The notes under the pieces were generated by a model. The model searched no databases. It was not told where the DNA came from and saw only the letters and a program-made list of their open reading frames with translations. The position numbers and the translations under genes were made by a program. From positions 1-59,160 of the forward strand of contig NZ_JACJOO010000049.1 of the NCBI RefSeq assembly GCF_014695575.1: 59,160 nt of DNA, in the 5' to 3' direction. This document shows positions 9,101 through 16,392 of the stretch, piece after piece. Position 1 is the stretch's first letter. Every line of letters begins with the position of its first letter. The DNA comes from Leptolyngbya sp. FACHB-8. Lineage in GTDB: Bacteria; Cyanobacteriota; Cyanobacteriia; Elainellales; Elainellaceae.

Positions 9101-9985
9101 GAACCAGACGTCCGACAAGTTCATGGGGATGCAGGGCGATTGCAGCAGATCGTATGGAATTTGCTCTCGAATGCCGTGAAATTTACGCCTCCTGGAGGAC
9201 AAGTAAAAGTACACCTCCAGCGAGTCGTCGATGACAGAGGAAATGAAACCCAACCCAATGGATCACTATTGTTATTGGACTGTTCATTACCTATTACTGA
9301 ATATGTTCAAGTTATGGTTACGGATACGGGAAAAGGAATTCGCCCTGAATTTCTTCCTCATGTATTTGATCATTTCCGGCAGGAAGATGGAGCAACAACG
9401 CGTCAGTTTGGTGGTTTAGGCCTGGGTCTGGCAATTGTGCGTCATTTAGTGGAACTTCATGGTGGTACGGTTCAAGTGGAAAGCCCAGGAGAAGGTTTAG
9501 GCTCTACTTTCACTGTCAAACTGCCATCGATCCCCATCTCCAGTTCTATCAGCTCAGAATACTCCACAACCGCACCATTATTAAGCTTGAGTGGGATACA
9601 AGTATTAATCGTTGATGATGAAGCGGATTCACGAGAATATTTAGCGTTTGCGTTGGAGCAGGCAGGAGCCAGTGTGATCGTTGCTTCGACGGCATTTGAA
9701 GGGTTATCAGCATTTACACAATCTAAACCGGATGTGCTGTTAAGCGACATCGGTATGCCTAATATGGATGGATATATGCTGCTCCAGAAGATAAGAAGCT
9801 TGCCACCGGAGCAAGGGGGGCTTGTTCCAGCGATCGCGATCACGGCCTATGCAGGGGAGTCTGACCAACAACAAGCATTGGAAGCTGGGTTTCAACAACA
9901 TATTTCTAAGCCTGTTAATTCAGAAGCTTTAGTGAAAGCTATTCTCACGTTTGTTCATTGCCCTTCTGATACTACAGAGCCGTAG
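6134..9985 (+). CDS. Hybrid histidine kinase with two kinase modules and two receivers
   Basis: About 1283 aa, soluble. An N-terminal PAS-like domain (about 20-160) is followed by GAF (180-335), HisKA (His355 in SHEFRTP), HATPase (Asn472, DTGTGIP) and receiver 1 (Asp668, Lys720). Then come a PAS_3-type PAS (745-860), a second HisKA (His898 in SHELRSP), a second HATPase (DTGKGI) and receiver 2 (Asp1207). Residue numbers count from TTG 6128. ATG 6134 was preferred because a strong GGAGG at 6122-6126 sits 7 nt before it. Both catalytic modules look intact, so phosphate can be passed within one chain. The C-terminal kinase-receiver half is closely similar to that of the 36353-41635 kinase, which suggests shared ancestry. 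No membrane segment is visible. Confidence 0.9.
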   Translation: MDGQRTSPFSRFGEMGARMQALDWAETPAGSVESWSQSLKSTVRTLLGSRYPMILLWEQELIQIYNDAYINLIGTKHPYALGRSIRDTQAESWDVIGPMITEVMTTGIPNWVEDQMLAVNRSGYNEEAHFSLSYSAVEDDAGVIRGMLCVCSEVTQQVLGERRLRLQRDLAARAGETRSVEATCHDILAAIAEYPLDVPFALIYLRDPDGQTLQLGGSVRIGTHPKLAPTHVLLAESTDRWSLANVMAGQTVIATDLDRDIAIPGGPWGESVHQAIALPIPSSNVAAPLGVLICGISPNRALDEGYQSFYELLAGQVSVPLRNAQAYEEERRRAEMLAEIDRAKTAFFSNVSHEFRTPLTLMLNPLEDVLQNGNLPTPEREQIAVAHRNSHRLLKLVNTLLDFSRIEAGRIQAVYEPTDLASLTIDLAGVFRSAIEKVGLQLVVDCPPLPEPVYVDRQMWEKIVLNLLSNAFKFTFEGQISVSLRPVDASVELVVQDTGTGIPAHELPHLFERFHRVAGAPGRSYEGSGIGLSLVQELVRLHKGTVTVSSVVGKGSTFVVRLLMGYAHLPSEQIQAARTQASTALNSTAYVEEALGWVVEDRAPPAKEAVLSPHAFTRILLADDNADMRHYLQRLLSEHYAVEAVADGQAALEAIRLQLPDLVLTDVMMPRLDGFELLRQLRADPRTREIPILLLSARAGEEAAIEGLEAGADDYLVKPFSARELLARVATSLELGRSRQAASQQRFRFLAEAIPQIVWTADAQGWIDYYSPRWFEYTGSTLEQTQGSGWQDVIHPDDRTRNIEVWNHAIDTGTSYNIEHRLRRADGSYHWHLTRALPMLDEQGHVIRWFGTCTDISDQKQVEVEREQLLQHEQAARQAAEQANRIKDEFLAVLSHELRSPLNPILGWAKLLRSGRLNEAKAREAIITIERNAQLQAQLIEDLLDISRIMQGKLALNAAPVSLAVVISAAIGTVRLAAEAKAIQIETYFEPDVRQVHGDAGRLQQIVWNLLSNAVKFTPPGGQVKVHLQRVVDDRGNETQPNGSLLLLDCSLPITEYVQVMVTDTGKGIRPEFLPHVFDHFRQEDGATTRQFGGLGLGLAIVRHLVELHGGTVQVESPGEGLGSTFTVKLPSIPISSSISSEYSTTAPLLSLSGIQVLIVDDEADSREYLAFALEQAGASVIVASTAFEGLSAFTQSKPDVLLSDIGMPNMDGYMLLQKIRSLPPEQGGLVPAIAITAYAGESDQQQALEAGFQQHISKPVNSEALVKAILTFVHCPSDTTEP

Positions 9986-10102
9986 TTCCAATGAACCGCC
10001 CATACCTGTGCCCAAGTACTGCCTTCAATGCCAGCATGGGTGGGGCTGGCGATCGCCTGCAACAAGCGTGCGTATGAACGTTCATCGATGGGAAGTTGAG
10101 GA

Positions 10103-10603
10103 TCATGATAATGACCCCGTGTTCACCTTATTGCGTAACTTCTGAATCCCTTTGAGCAGTGAGGTCCGATGCTGTGCAAGCTTCATCCATCGCGGTAAAC
10201 GAACTGCGATACCATGATGGTTCCCTTTACCTCCTTGCCGTTCTCGAATTGTGGCACTGATATACATTTCTAAAAAATCTAGATGGGCTTCGTTGTAAGC
10301 CCACAGCACCTCTCCACAACAGGGAACCTGCAACCAGAGGGGAAGCCCGAATAGCGGATCAACGGCACCATTGTACTTACGATACTGTTGCCACCAGGTA
10401 CCTTTCCACCAGGGCATTGGCTTCCGATGCTTGCCTACTCTTGATGCGGTTTGCGTATAGCTACAATGAGGGCACGCGATTCGCCAGGTCAGCTTTTCAT
10501 CCAGACATCGCGAGAGCACAGGGCGATCGCAACGAGGACAAAGCACCCATATATTCGGCTCAAACTGTTCTAAATAAGTTTCGTAATCCCTAAAACGGAA
10601 CAT
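10103..10603 (-). CDS. Zinc-ribbon protein of unknown function
   Basis: 166 aa. The N-terminal third has two CPxC knuckles (LCPRCDRP and ACPHCSYT, about residues 22-25 and 44-47) forming a zinc ribbon like those of TFIIB-type small proteins. A Trp-rich stretch (PWWKGTWWQQY) follows, then a CCGE motif and a basic C-terminus. It could bind nucleic acid or act in protein assembly; nothing here decides that. Its ATG (10603) directly abuts a truncated family B element, whose GAGGG lies 6 nt before the ATG and is the only visible ribosome-binding site. It converges on the hybrid kinase gene at 9985. Confidence 0.75.
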   Translation of the reverse strand: MFRFRDYETYLEQFEPNIWVLCPRCDRPVLSRCLDEKLTWRIACPHCSYTQTASRVGKHRKPMPWWKGTWWQQYRKYNGAVDPLFGLPLWLQVPCCGEVLWAYNEAHLDFLEMYISATIRERQGGKGNHHGIAVRLPRWMKLAQHRTSLLKGIQKLRNKVNTGSLS

Positions 10604-10654
10604 TACAGGCCCTCACAAAAACAACCGTGGCTGATTCAAGCGCAAAGCCCTGTA
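10604..10654 (-). repeat. Family B element, internally deleted copy
   Basis: 51 bp. Read on the minus strand it matches the left half of family B (TACAGGGCTTTGCGCTTGA... through ggttgtttttgtgag) and then jumps to a short right end GGCCTGTA. The second arm of the hairpin is missing, so it looks like a deletion derivative with both terminal TACAGG sequences kept. It lies directly upstream of the zinc-ribbon start codon. Confidence 0.7.
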
Positions 10655-10813
10655 CAAAAAAATGATGGGTTTTAATTTTGTAAGGATCCTTAGGGGCATG
10701 AATTCTGTTTTAGCTCAGGTTGATCGGCATGTCTTTTGCAAAGCCTTTCTTAAGTGACAGTGCAAGGACAATGTAATTTGATAAAAGAGAGGAGCACCTA
10801 TATGGTATAGCCC

Positions 10814-12196
10814 ATGGTTGCTACCCTCAACCCGTATCTTTCCGATAACTTTGCTCCTGTTGGGACAGAGCTGACTGTAGATAATCTTCCAGTCCTGGGT
10901 GAAATACCACCTGAGTTGCATGGAATGTTTGTCCGCAATGGTCCTAACCCTCAATTTCCGCCATTGGGCCGTTATCACTGGTTTGATGGTGATGGAATGT
11001 TGCATGGGGTTCATATTCACGATGGTAAGGCTAGCTACCGCAATCGATATATTCGAACTCAAGGGTTTCAGCAAGAGCAGCAGGCAGGGCGAGCCCTGTT
11101 TGGAGGGTTGCTAGAGCCATCACCTCAAGGCTTCAAGAATGTTGCCAATACGGCTCTAACCTGGCATGGCGATCGCCTTCTTGCCCTCTGGGAGGGCGGT
11201 GAGCCTCATGCTATTGAGGTGCCAAGTTTGGATACACGGGGTACTGACACTTTTAAGGGCAAACTAGCCTCTCCTGTCACCGCCCATCCCAAAGTTGACC
11301 CCTCTACAGGGGAAATGATGTTCTTTGGCTATTCTTTAGCTCAGCCTCCCTACGTTAAATACAGTATTGTTTCTGCTGAGGGAGAACTTGTACGCACTAT
11401 TCCTATCGACTTGCCTGTGGGGGTGATGATGCATGACTTTGCCATCACAGAGCACTACACCATTTTTATGGACCTACCCCTCACCTTCCGATTGGAACGA
11501 CTCCAGCGGGGAGAACCTGCATTTGCCTTTGAGCGCGATCGCCCTAGCCGTTTCGGGATTTTGCCCCGGCATGGAAAGAGCGAGTCAATTCAATGGTTTG
11601 AAGCACCCAGTTGTTATATCTTTCATACGTTCAATGCCTATGAAGCAGGGGATGACATCGTTCTAATTGCCTGTCGTATGAGCAGCACCGATGTCTTAGG
11701 TGGAGGCTCTCCAGGCTCTCATGAGGGAGATAATCGCCAAATTCAGGCTGATGTCCCATTACCGTATCGCTGGCAGTTCAACCTGAAACATGGAACGGTA
11801 CAGGAGGGACCCCTGGACGATCGCCCGTGTGAGTTTCCCCGCATCAACGAACAGTATTTGGGACGACAAACGCGCTACGGATATGTGGGGAGTAGTGCAC
11901 CGACAGAGGTGCCAAAGTTCGACGGTTTGCGTAAGTTTGACTTCCAGGACGATAGTGCTCAAACCCATGCGTTTGGCGCAGGACGGTATGGTGGGGAGGG
12001 TGTGTTTGTGCCACGACCTGGAGCGATCGCAGAAGATGATGGCTGGTTAATGACGTTTGTCCATGATGAAATTCAGAACGCGTCTGAACTGGTGATCATC
12101 AATACTCAGGCCATGACGGATGCACCCGTTGCTCGTATTCTAATGCCACAGCGAGTTCCCTACGGCTTCCATGGCACTTGGATTGCATCCGTATAG
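10814..12196 (+). CDS. Carotenoid cleavage oxygenase (RPE65/CCD family)
   Basis: 460 aa, the usual length for the seven-bladed propeller family. The four Fe(II)-binding histidines are placed as in Synechocystis ACO: His158 (TAHPK), His207 (MMHDF), His271 (FHTFN) and His453 (YGFHGTW). The early blade motif RNGPNPQF and the FDGDGMLHG segment are also typical. Known members split carotenoids or apocarotenoids with O2 to give retinal or other aldehydes. Substrate and cleavage site cannot be read from the sequence. A hairpin and a family A element follow the stop codon. It appears monocistronic. Confidence 0.93.
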   Translation: MVATLNPYLSDNFAPVGTELTVDNLPVLGEIPPELHGMFVRNGPNPQFPPLGRYHWFDGDGMLHGVHIHDGKASYRNRYIRTQGFQQEQQAGRALFGGLLEPSPQGFKNVANTALTWHGDRLLALWEGGEPHAIEVPSLDTRGTDTFKGKLASPVTAHPKVDPSTGEMMFFGYSLAQPPYVKYSIVSAEGELVRTIPIDLPVGVMMHDFAITEHYTIFMDLPLTFRLERLQRGEPAFAFERDRPSRFGILPRHGKSESIQWFEAPSCYIFHTFNAYEAGDDIVLIACRMSSTDVLGGGSPGSHEGDNRQIQADVPLPYRWQFNLKHGTVQEGPLDDRPCEFPRINEQYLGRQTRYGYVGSSAPTEVPKFDGLRKFDFQDDSAQTHAFGAGRYGGEGVFVPRPGAIAEDDGWLMTFVHDEIQNASELVIINTQAMTDAPVARILMPQRVPYGFHGTWIASV

Positions 12197-12213
12197 ACTT
12201 CCTATCTCAGTAC

Positions 12214-12313
12214 AGGACAGAACCTCTAAAACCCAGTTTTTTCGTTACAGTAGCGAAGTCGCCGCAACAGAAAAATTCGGGTTTTAGAGGGCGTTCAAAT
12301 TTTGTTCTGTCCT
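12214..12313. repeat. Imperfect hairpin after the carotenoid oxygenase gene
   Basis: Arm aggacagaacctctaaaacc (from 12214) pairs with gggttttagagg (12269-12281) and, after a 13-nt bulge, with gttctgtcct (12304-12313). A shorter inner dyad holds tagcgaag. It starts 18 bp after the stop codon, so it may shape the 3' end of the mRNA. Confidence 0.6.
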
Positions 12314-12408
12314 ATAAATGTGCAAGTGCGTTAAATACAGCAACGGTGGTGTAGGACACTTCGTGCCCCACACCACCGTACTTAATCAACGCGCGTAGCG
12401 CTATAAAG
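12312..12408 (+). repeat. Family A palindromic element, copy 2
   Basis: About 97 bp, same sense as copy 3. The core 12343-12379 is a 17-bp stem with two mismatches and a TTC loop (cacttcgtg). Flanks ataaatgtgcaagtgcgtta and aatcaacgcgcgtagcgcta match copies 1 and 3. It overlaps the end of the preceding hairpin by 2 bp. Confidence 0.8.
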
Positions 12409-12631
12409 TTTTCTACATCTTCTTTCTAACATCAAAATCGAGTTTGGCAGGATTACCGTAGTAGCAAAGAGCGGTTTTCGCTACCCTTGCAAGCACTGAT
12501 ATTCACCTGACTGGGTGAGCTTAAACACGCTTACCTTAGGTAAATTAGAACTATGAAGACAAATCGTTCATCCCCTCAATTCACTACACCATGAGTGGGA
12601 CGGAAGTAGGGCGATCGCGCCTGAAGGAACG

Positions 12632-12663
12632 CGCTTCTCAAAGCGAATAACATTGGAGAAGCG
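12632..12663 (+). promoter_or_regulatory. Leader hairpin that would pair the ribosome-binding site
   Basis: CGCTTCTC (12632-12639) is the exact complement of GAGAAGCG (12656-12663), with a 16-nt loop. The Shine-Dalgarno GGAGAA (12655-12660) of the DUF4278 gene lies in the second arm, 5 nt before ATG 12666. The hairpin could hold translation down, for example in a temperature-dependent way. This is structure-based inference only. Confidence 0.4.
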
Positions 12664-12665
12664 AC

Positions 12666-13010
12666 ATGACGAAGCTTACTTATCGTGGCACAAACTACAC
12701 TTACAGCCCTGCTCAGCCGAGCCCGACTGTTATTTCTGTTCCCTTAATCTATCGCGGTGTTCGTTATCAGCCGACTCATCAGGTTGCTCCAGCATTGTCA
12801 TACACGCTGAAGTACCGGGGTGTTGCTTACCAGGTAGGGTCAAATGTTCAACCTGCTGCCAAGGTTGCACCCTCTCAAACCAACGTAGCCAATGTGCACC
12901 AACAAAACCTGCTGAACAACGTGCAGCATCGAATAGAGGTTGCACAGGCGCGAGGTGATGACCGGCTTTTAGCGCTTCTTGTTGCTGAGCGCGAACAACT
13001 CGCTGTCTAA
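12666..13010 (+). CDS. DUF4278 domain protein
   Basis: 114 aa. The motif L-x-YRG-x-x-Y occurs three times (residues 4-11, about 27-34 and 48-55). It defines the cyanobacterial DUF4278 family of small proteins of unknown function. The C-terminal half is Gln/Val/Ala-rich and predicted helical (NVQHRIEVAQARGDDRLLALLVAEREQLAV). A clean GGAGAA lies just upstream of ATG 12666. There is no signal peptide or membrane segment. The leader may fold over the ribosome-binding site. Confidence 0.85.
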   Translation: MTKLTYRGTNYTYSPAQPSPTVISVPLIYRGVRYQPTHQVAPALSYTLKYRGVAYQVGSNVQPAAKVAPSQTNVANVHQQNLLNNVQHRIEVAQARGDDRLLALLVAEREQLAV

Positions 13011-13021
13011 TGCGATGGTGG

Positions 13022-13055
13022 TCTGAAAGCCGTCGCTTCTAGACGTGCTTTCAGA
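13022..13055 (+). terminator. Hairpin downstream of the DUF4278 gene
   Basis: tctgaaagc (13022-13030) pairs with gctttcaga (13047-13055), extended inside by cgtc/gacg. It begins 12 bp after the stop codon. The following sequence is A-rich rather than a T-run, so the terminator role is moderate inference. A second hairpin follows at 13076-13112 (15-bp stem with one G-T pair). Confidence 0.45.
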
Positions 13056-13075
13056 GAGTGAAAATTAACCTATGT

Positions 13076-13112
13076 TGAATGGGGTGGAGTGCTTTACATT
13101 CCACCCCATTCA
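13076..13112. repeat. 15-bp hairpin
   Basis: tgaatggggtggagt pairs with attccaccccattca with one wobble and a 7-nt gctttac loop. It is one of three hairpins in the 304-bp gap between the DUF4278 and TPR genes. Confidence 0.6.
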
Positions 13113-13223
13113 TTCAGTTAATGAGTACTAGAGCCTGTTTTAGAAGTTGCTTTTCGTGCGCGAAGCGTAGGGAAAAACAACCCTTTCAACGAGTTTTAGA
13201 ACGCGCTCTCGTGGCCCGTCAGG

Positions 13224-13303
13224 ATAGATCTGAGGTACCTCTCAGATCTATAGAAACTAATCTTTAGGTTTTGTTGAGGGGTTACAACCCCTCAACAAAA
13301 CCT
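13224..13303. repeat. Two adjacent palindromes at the 3' end of the TPR gene
   Basis: 13224-13251 pairs atagatctgag with ctcagatctat. 13266-13303 is a perfect 18-bp stem (aggttttgttgaggggtt) with a 2-nt spacer, ending 10 bp from the TPR-protein stop codon. The second may mark the end of that minus-strand transcript. Confidence 0.65.
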
Positions 13304-13313
13304 GGGCAACCTA

Positions 13314-15824
13314 TTAGGGAGTCAGCCGCTGTAGGGCGATCGCCCGGTAAGCTTCTTCTTCAAAACCCATTGCAAGTTGTTCTGCCAGCTCCCGATCTTC
13401 CGTACTTAAGGCTTGCTCAACCATTTGCCAGAGGAGCTCACGTTGCGCAAAGCGATCGCCCATCGTTTTCACGGTATCTAACGAAAACTGAATAGCCTGA
13501 TTTGCGCGGTTCGTTTCTCCCTGACGTGTATAGGCTTGCGCAATTAGAAACCAGTTGTACGCTCTTAAGTTGGCAGACTGAATGTCGGCATTGATTTGCC
13601 CTGCTTGCAATAATTGGGCAATCGATGGATCCTGGTTTCCTGGAAGGACGAAGTAGTAACGAATAGCATCATTTAAGGCTTGCTCTCGCTGGCTATCATC
13701 CGGAATCATTTCAGTAATCTGCTGAAGCTGAGCAACAACGGCTTGCGCCTGGCTATCTTGGCCTTTGGCATAATAATTGGCGGCTATTTGGGCCAGTGTT
13801 GGGATATATACTGCTTGCTGGGGCTGATTTTGGATCGTCTGAAGGGCATAAGACGGTTCCGAGGATGCGGCTGCGACTGCAATAAGTCCTATCAGCCAGT
13901 CCCGCTGAGCCGGTTCGAGGCTTTGAACCAGGGTTAAGGCGGCTTCTGCGGTTTCCTTCATCTGGGATTCTGCCCCCAGGGTTCCATAAGCTTTAATGAT
14001 CGCGTTCATTCCCCAAAGTCGTGGAATGGGCTCTGTAATCGTGCTGCTGGCTGTTTTCAATCCTGACAGCATCTCCATCGCCTGCTCCCTGTCGCCGGCA
14101 ATGCCAAACATTTGAGCCACCTCAGCCAGGGGCTCTACAGTCCAGGCAGGGAAGACCGACGATCGCTCACTTCCGGGGGCTTGATTAATTAGATTAAACG
14201 CGCCTTCTGCCGCTGCCCGTACCCGCTCGCCCTGCCCTAGCTGGTCATACAATCGGGCGATCGCTCCTATAGACCGCACCTGTTCCCGTACCGAATCTTG
14301 ACTCTCAACCTTGAGAACCTGGGCTGACTCAAGTGCCTCATCTAAAACAGCTACAGCTCGATTGGGTTGGTTGAACGCGACATAGTCCTGGGCAATCTCT
14401 AGCAACAAGCCTGCATTGGAGACGGTGACAAAGGTATTGCGATCGTAGAAAATGGTCGTTCTATCCACCGTACGGGCTACTGCAAGCGCTTGATCTAGGG
14501 TAGCGATCGCTTCTTGAGATTGATTGGCCCGTTGATAGTGTTGGGCAATTGCCCGCAGTGCCTTGACCCGTCCCTGTTCCTGTAGAACATTCGCGGCCTG
14601 CACGGCCCGACCATACTGCCCTGCCTTTACGGCTTGCTGAGCGATGTATTGCAGTGCTTCCGCTTTCAGGTCCGGCATATCGCCAAAGGGTTGCAGTACC
14701 CCATCCGGTACCCGCTGCACGAGGGCGATCGCTTCGTCATATCGCCCTGCATCGGAATAGACACGAGCAATGATGACTCTGGCATGGGCCTGGTCATATC
14801 CGGTCAAGCCGTCAGCCAGGGCTATAGCGCGATCAAACGCTCCAACCTGAGCAAAGTAGCCTGACCACTGGGCAAACACCTGTGAATCTGGTTGCATTTT
14901 GGCCAGTTCATAAGCTTCTGAAAGAATGGTAAGCGCCCGTTCTTGTGCTCCAGTTTTGGCATAGGCTAACGCAACTTCGATCCAGAGCTGGACGCGACTG
15001 CTAGATTCCGGAATCTCGCTGGCAATCTGGTAGGACAGATCCGTCTTACCACTGCGCCACGCCCATTGGGCCAGAGTTGTCAGCAGAACAGATTTTTCAT
15101 TTTGGTCTGCAATTGTTTCTGTAAACGCTAATGCGTCAGTAAAGCGATCGGCGTTGATATAGCTTTTCAGGATAGCCTGGTGGGCCAGATCAGTATAAGC
15201 TTCGGTGCGCTGGCTGAGGGCGATCGCTTCCCGAAACTGCCCCTGTTCAGCTAGATAAGAAATCACAGGCACCAGGGCTACATCACGAGATGAGGCAAAC
15301 TGAATTCCCTCTGCAAACTGCTGCGCTGTCTCGACTTGGCCAGCACTCAAATAGGCCTGGACGATCGCTACCTCTGCATCGGTTCTCACAGGTACGCAGC
15401 ACCCTAGAGCAGGGAGGGAGGTATAACTCATGCGGTTGGCAATTGCGATCGCCCGGTCATACTGGCCCAATTTCGCCTGCTCTGCTGCAATGGTGGCAAA
15501 GAGTTGGTCAAGGGTCGTGGAATTGGATAGAAGCGCGGCAGTTTGCTCGGCCTGGAAAAGGGCTTCTGTGGCTTTGGCAACCTCCCCACGAGCCGCGTGC
15601 CGCCGTGCTGTCTGGATTAACGTCCAGGCTTGCGTGGCGGGATTTGACTGGGCAGTGGTTTGGGCGATCGCAGAGCCAGAATCGCCGTCTGACAGATCCG
15701 AAGGGTTCGGGGTTGTCGCTGCAGTGACAGGTATCGCAGTCAGTACGGTAACGAGGATGGATACCATCCACGGCTGTATGGAACACACGTTTGGAATGAC
15801 CGTAACTTTTTTGAAGGGAAGCAT
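13314..15824 (-). CDS. Exported TPR-repeat protein
   Basis: 836 aa. The N-terminus has a hydrophobic segment ending in an AIPVTAA-type cleavage region (about residues 18-37), so export to the periplasm is likely. The rest is almost wholly helical with TPR-like units, recognisable by recurring G-x-(Y/F)-D-(R/E)-A-I-A-(I/L)-A at about 34-36 residue spacing (e.g. LGQYDRAIAIAN, AGRYDEAIALVQ, AGQYGRAVQAAN). Such proteins are usually scaffolds for other proteins. No catalytic motif is visible. It is probably monocistronic. HIP1 sites are dense, so it looks native. Confidence 0.85.
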   Translation of the reverse strand: MLPFKKVTVIPNVCSIQPWMVSILVTVLTAIPVTAATTPNPSDLSDGDSGSAIAQTTAQSNPATQAWTLIQTARRHAARGEVAKATEALFQAEQTAALLSNSTTLDQLFATIAAEQAKLGQYDRAIAIANRMSYTSLPALGCCVPVRTDAEVAIVQAYLSAGQVETAQQFAEGIQFASSRDVALVPVISYLAEQGQFREAIALSQRTEAYTDLAHQAILKSYINADRFTDALAFTETIADQNEKSVLLTTLAQWAWRSGKTDLSYQIASEIPESSSRVQLWIEVALAYAKTGAQERALTILSEAYELAKMQPDSQVFAQWSGYFAQVGAFDRAIALADGLTGYDQAHARVIIARVYSDAGRYDEAIALVQRVPDGVLQPFGDMPDLKAEALQYIAQQAVKAGQYGRAVQAANVLQEQGRVKALRAIAQHYQRANQSQEAIATLDQALAVARTVDRTTIFYDRNTFVTVSNAGLLLEIAQDYVAFNQPNRAVAVLDEALESAQVLKVESQDSVREQVRSIGAIARLYDQLGQGERVRAAAEGAFNLINQAPGSERSSVFPAWTVEPLAEVAQMFGIAGDREQAMEMLSGLKTASSTITEPIPRLWGMNAIIKAYGTLGAESQMKETAEAALTLVQSLEPAQRDWLIGLIAVAAASSEPSYALQTIQNQPQQAVYIPTLAQIAANYYAKGQDSQAQAVVAQLQQITEMIPDDSQREQALNDAIRYYFVLPGNQDPSIAQLLQAGQINADIQSANLRAYNWFLIAQAYTRQGETNRANQAIQFSLDTVKTMGDRFAQRELLWQMVEQALSTEDRELAEQLAMGFEEEAYRAIALQRLTP

Positions 15825-16115
15825 GACATGCCTCTATTTAGGAATGGATAGGACGCTTTCAGGTGACACGTTGTGGAAGCATCACCCTCAATAACAATCT
15901 GAGGGATCTACAACTCAAAGATTACAAATTGCGTAGAACCTCCAGATTGAGGGCAAATATCAAAGCATGCTGCGCCAGTTTTTGGGGAGATACCATTAGT
16001 CTGGTCGTAGGGAGCGATCGCCGGGTTGGAATGTGCCGTCATAGCTTTATTAGACGAGCAATGAGAGAAATAGATTCCAACAGAATCCGTTCAATAACTC
16101 CAACTCAATTAAACA
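15825..16115. other. Intergenic region without a recognisable gene
   Basis: Upstream region of the TPR gene. The small reading frames have no family match and no ribosome-binding site. Its right end (16101-16115, caactcaattaaaca) is an exact match to 51269-51283, part of repeat family D, and stands directly left of a family B element. Confidence 0.5.
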
Positions 16116-16220
16116 TACAGCGCTTTGCGCTTGAATCAGCCACGGTTGTTTTTGTGAGAGCCACGCGGAGCGCGGTTCTCACAAAAACAACCAGGTTTGA
16201 AGCGCTTGAAAAGCGCCGTA
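16116..16220 (+). repeat. Family B palindromic element, copy 1
   Basis: 105 bp. Ends TACAGCGCTTT and AAAGCGCCGTA are near-perfect terminal inverted repeats. The inner hairpin 16144-16192 has 19-bp arms (ggttgtttttgtgagagcc) plus a cgc-GGA-gcg tip. The conserved left stretch is CGCTTGAATCAGCCA. Other copies are at 19403, 23210 and, deleted, 10604. Confidence 0.85.
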
Positions 16221-16365
16221 AGAACCACAAGGTTTTGTATCGTTCGTGTTCCAGTCTCTGACAAATACGAGTTTTACAAATTCTGAACGTTTCAATTTGG
16301 ATTAAGCCCAGGAGCCATTAACGATAAAGAAAAACCTTTACAAACTAAGAGGACTTGCTAGGATA

Positions 16366-16391
16366 CTTTCTAAAGATATTTCTTTTAAAAG
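16366..16391 (+). promoter_or_regulatory. AT-rich paired dyads before the Rieske gene, shared with the SufR-like gene
   Basis: CTTTCTAAAG (16366-16375) and CTTTTAAAAG (16382-16391) are dyads flanking the start region. The 15-mer TAAAGATATTTCTTT (16371-16385) occurs again, identical, at 21195-21209 upstream of the SufR-like regulator. It ends 7 bp before ATG 16393, where a bound protein could block transcription or translation initiation. Confidence 0.4.
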
Positions 16392-16392
16392 T

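Noticed and set aside
12653-12958. 101-codon frame overlapping the DUF4278 gene
   Set aside because: A Cys/Ser-rich shadow frame; the other frame has the DUF4278 repeats and the ribosome-binding site.
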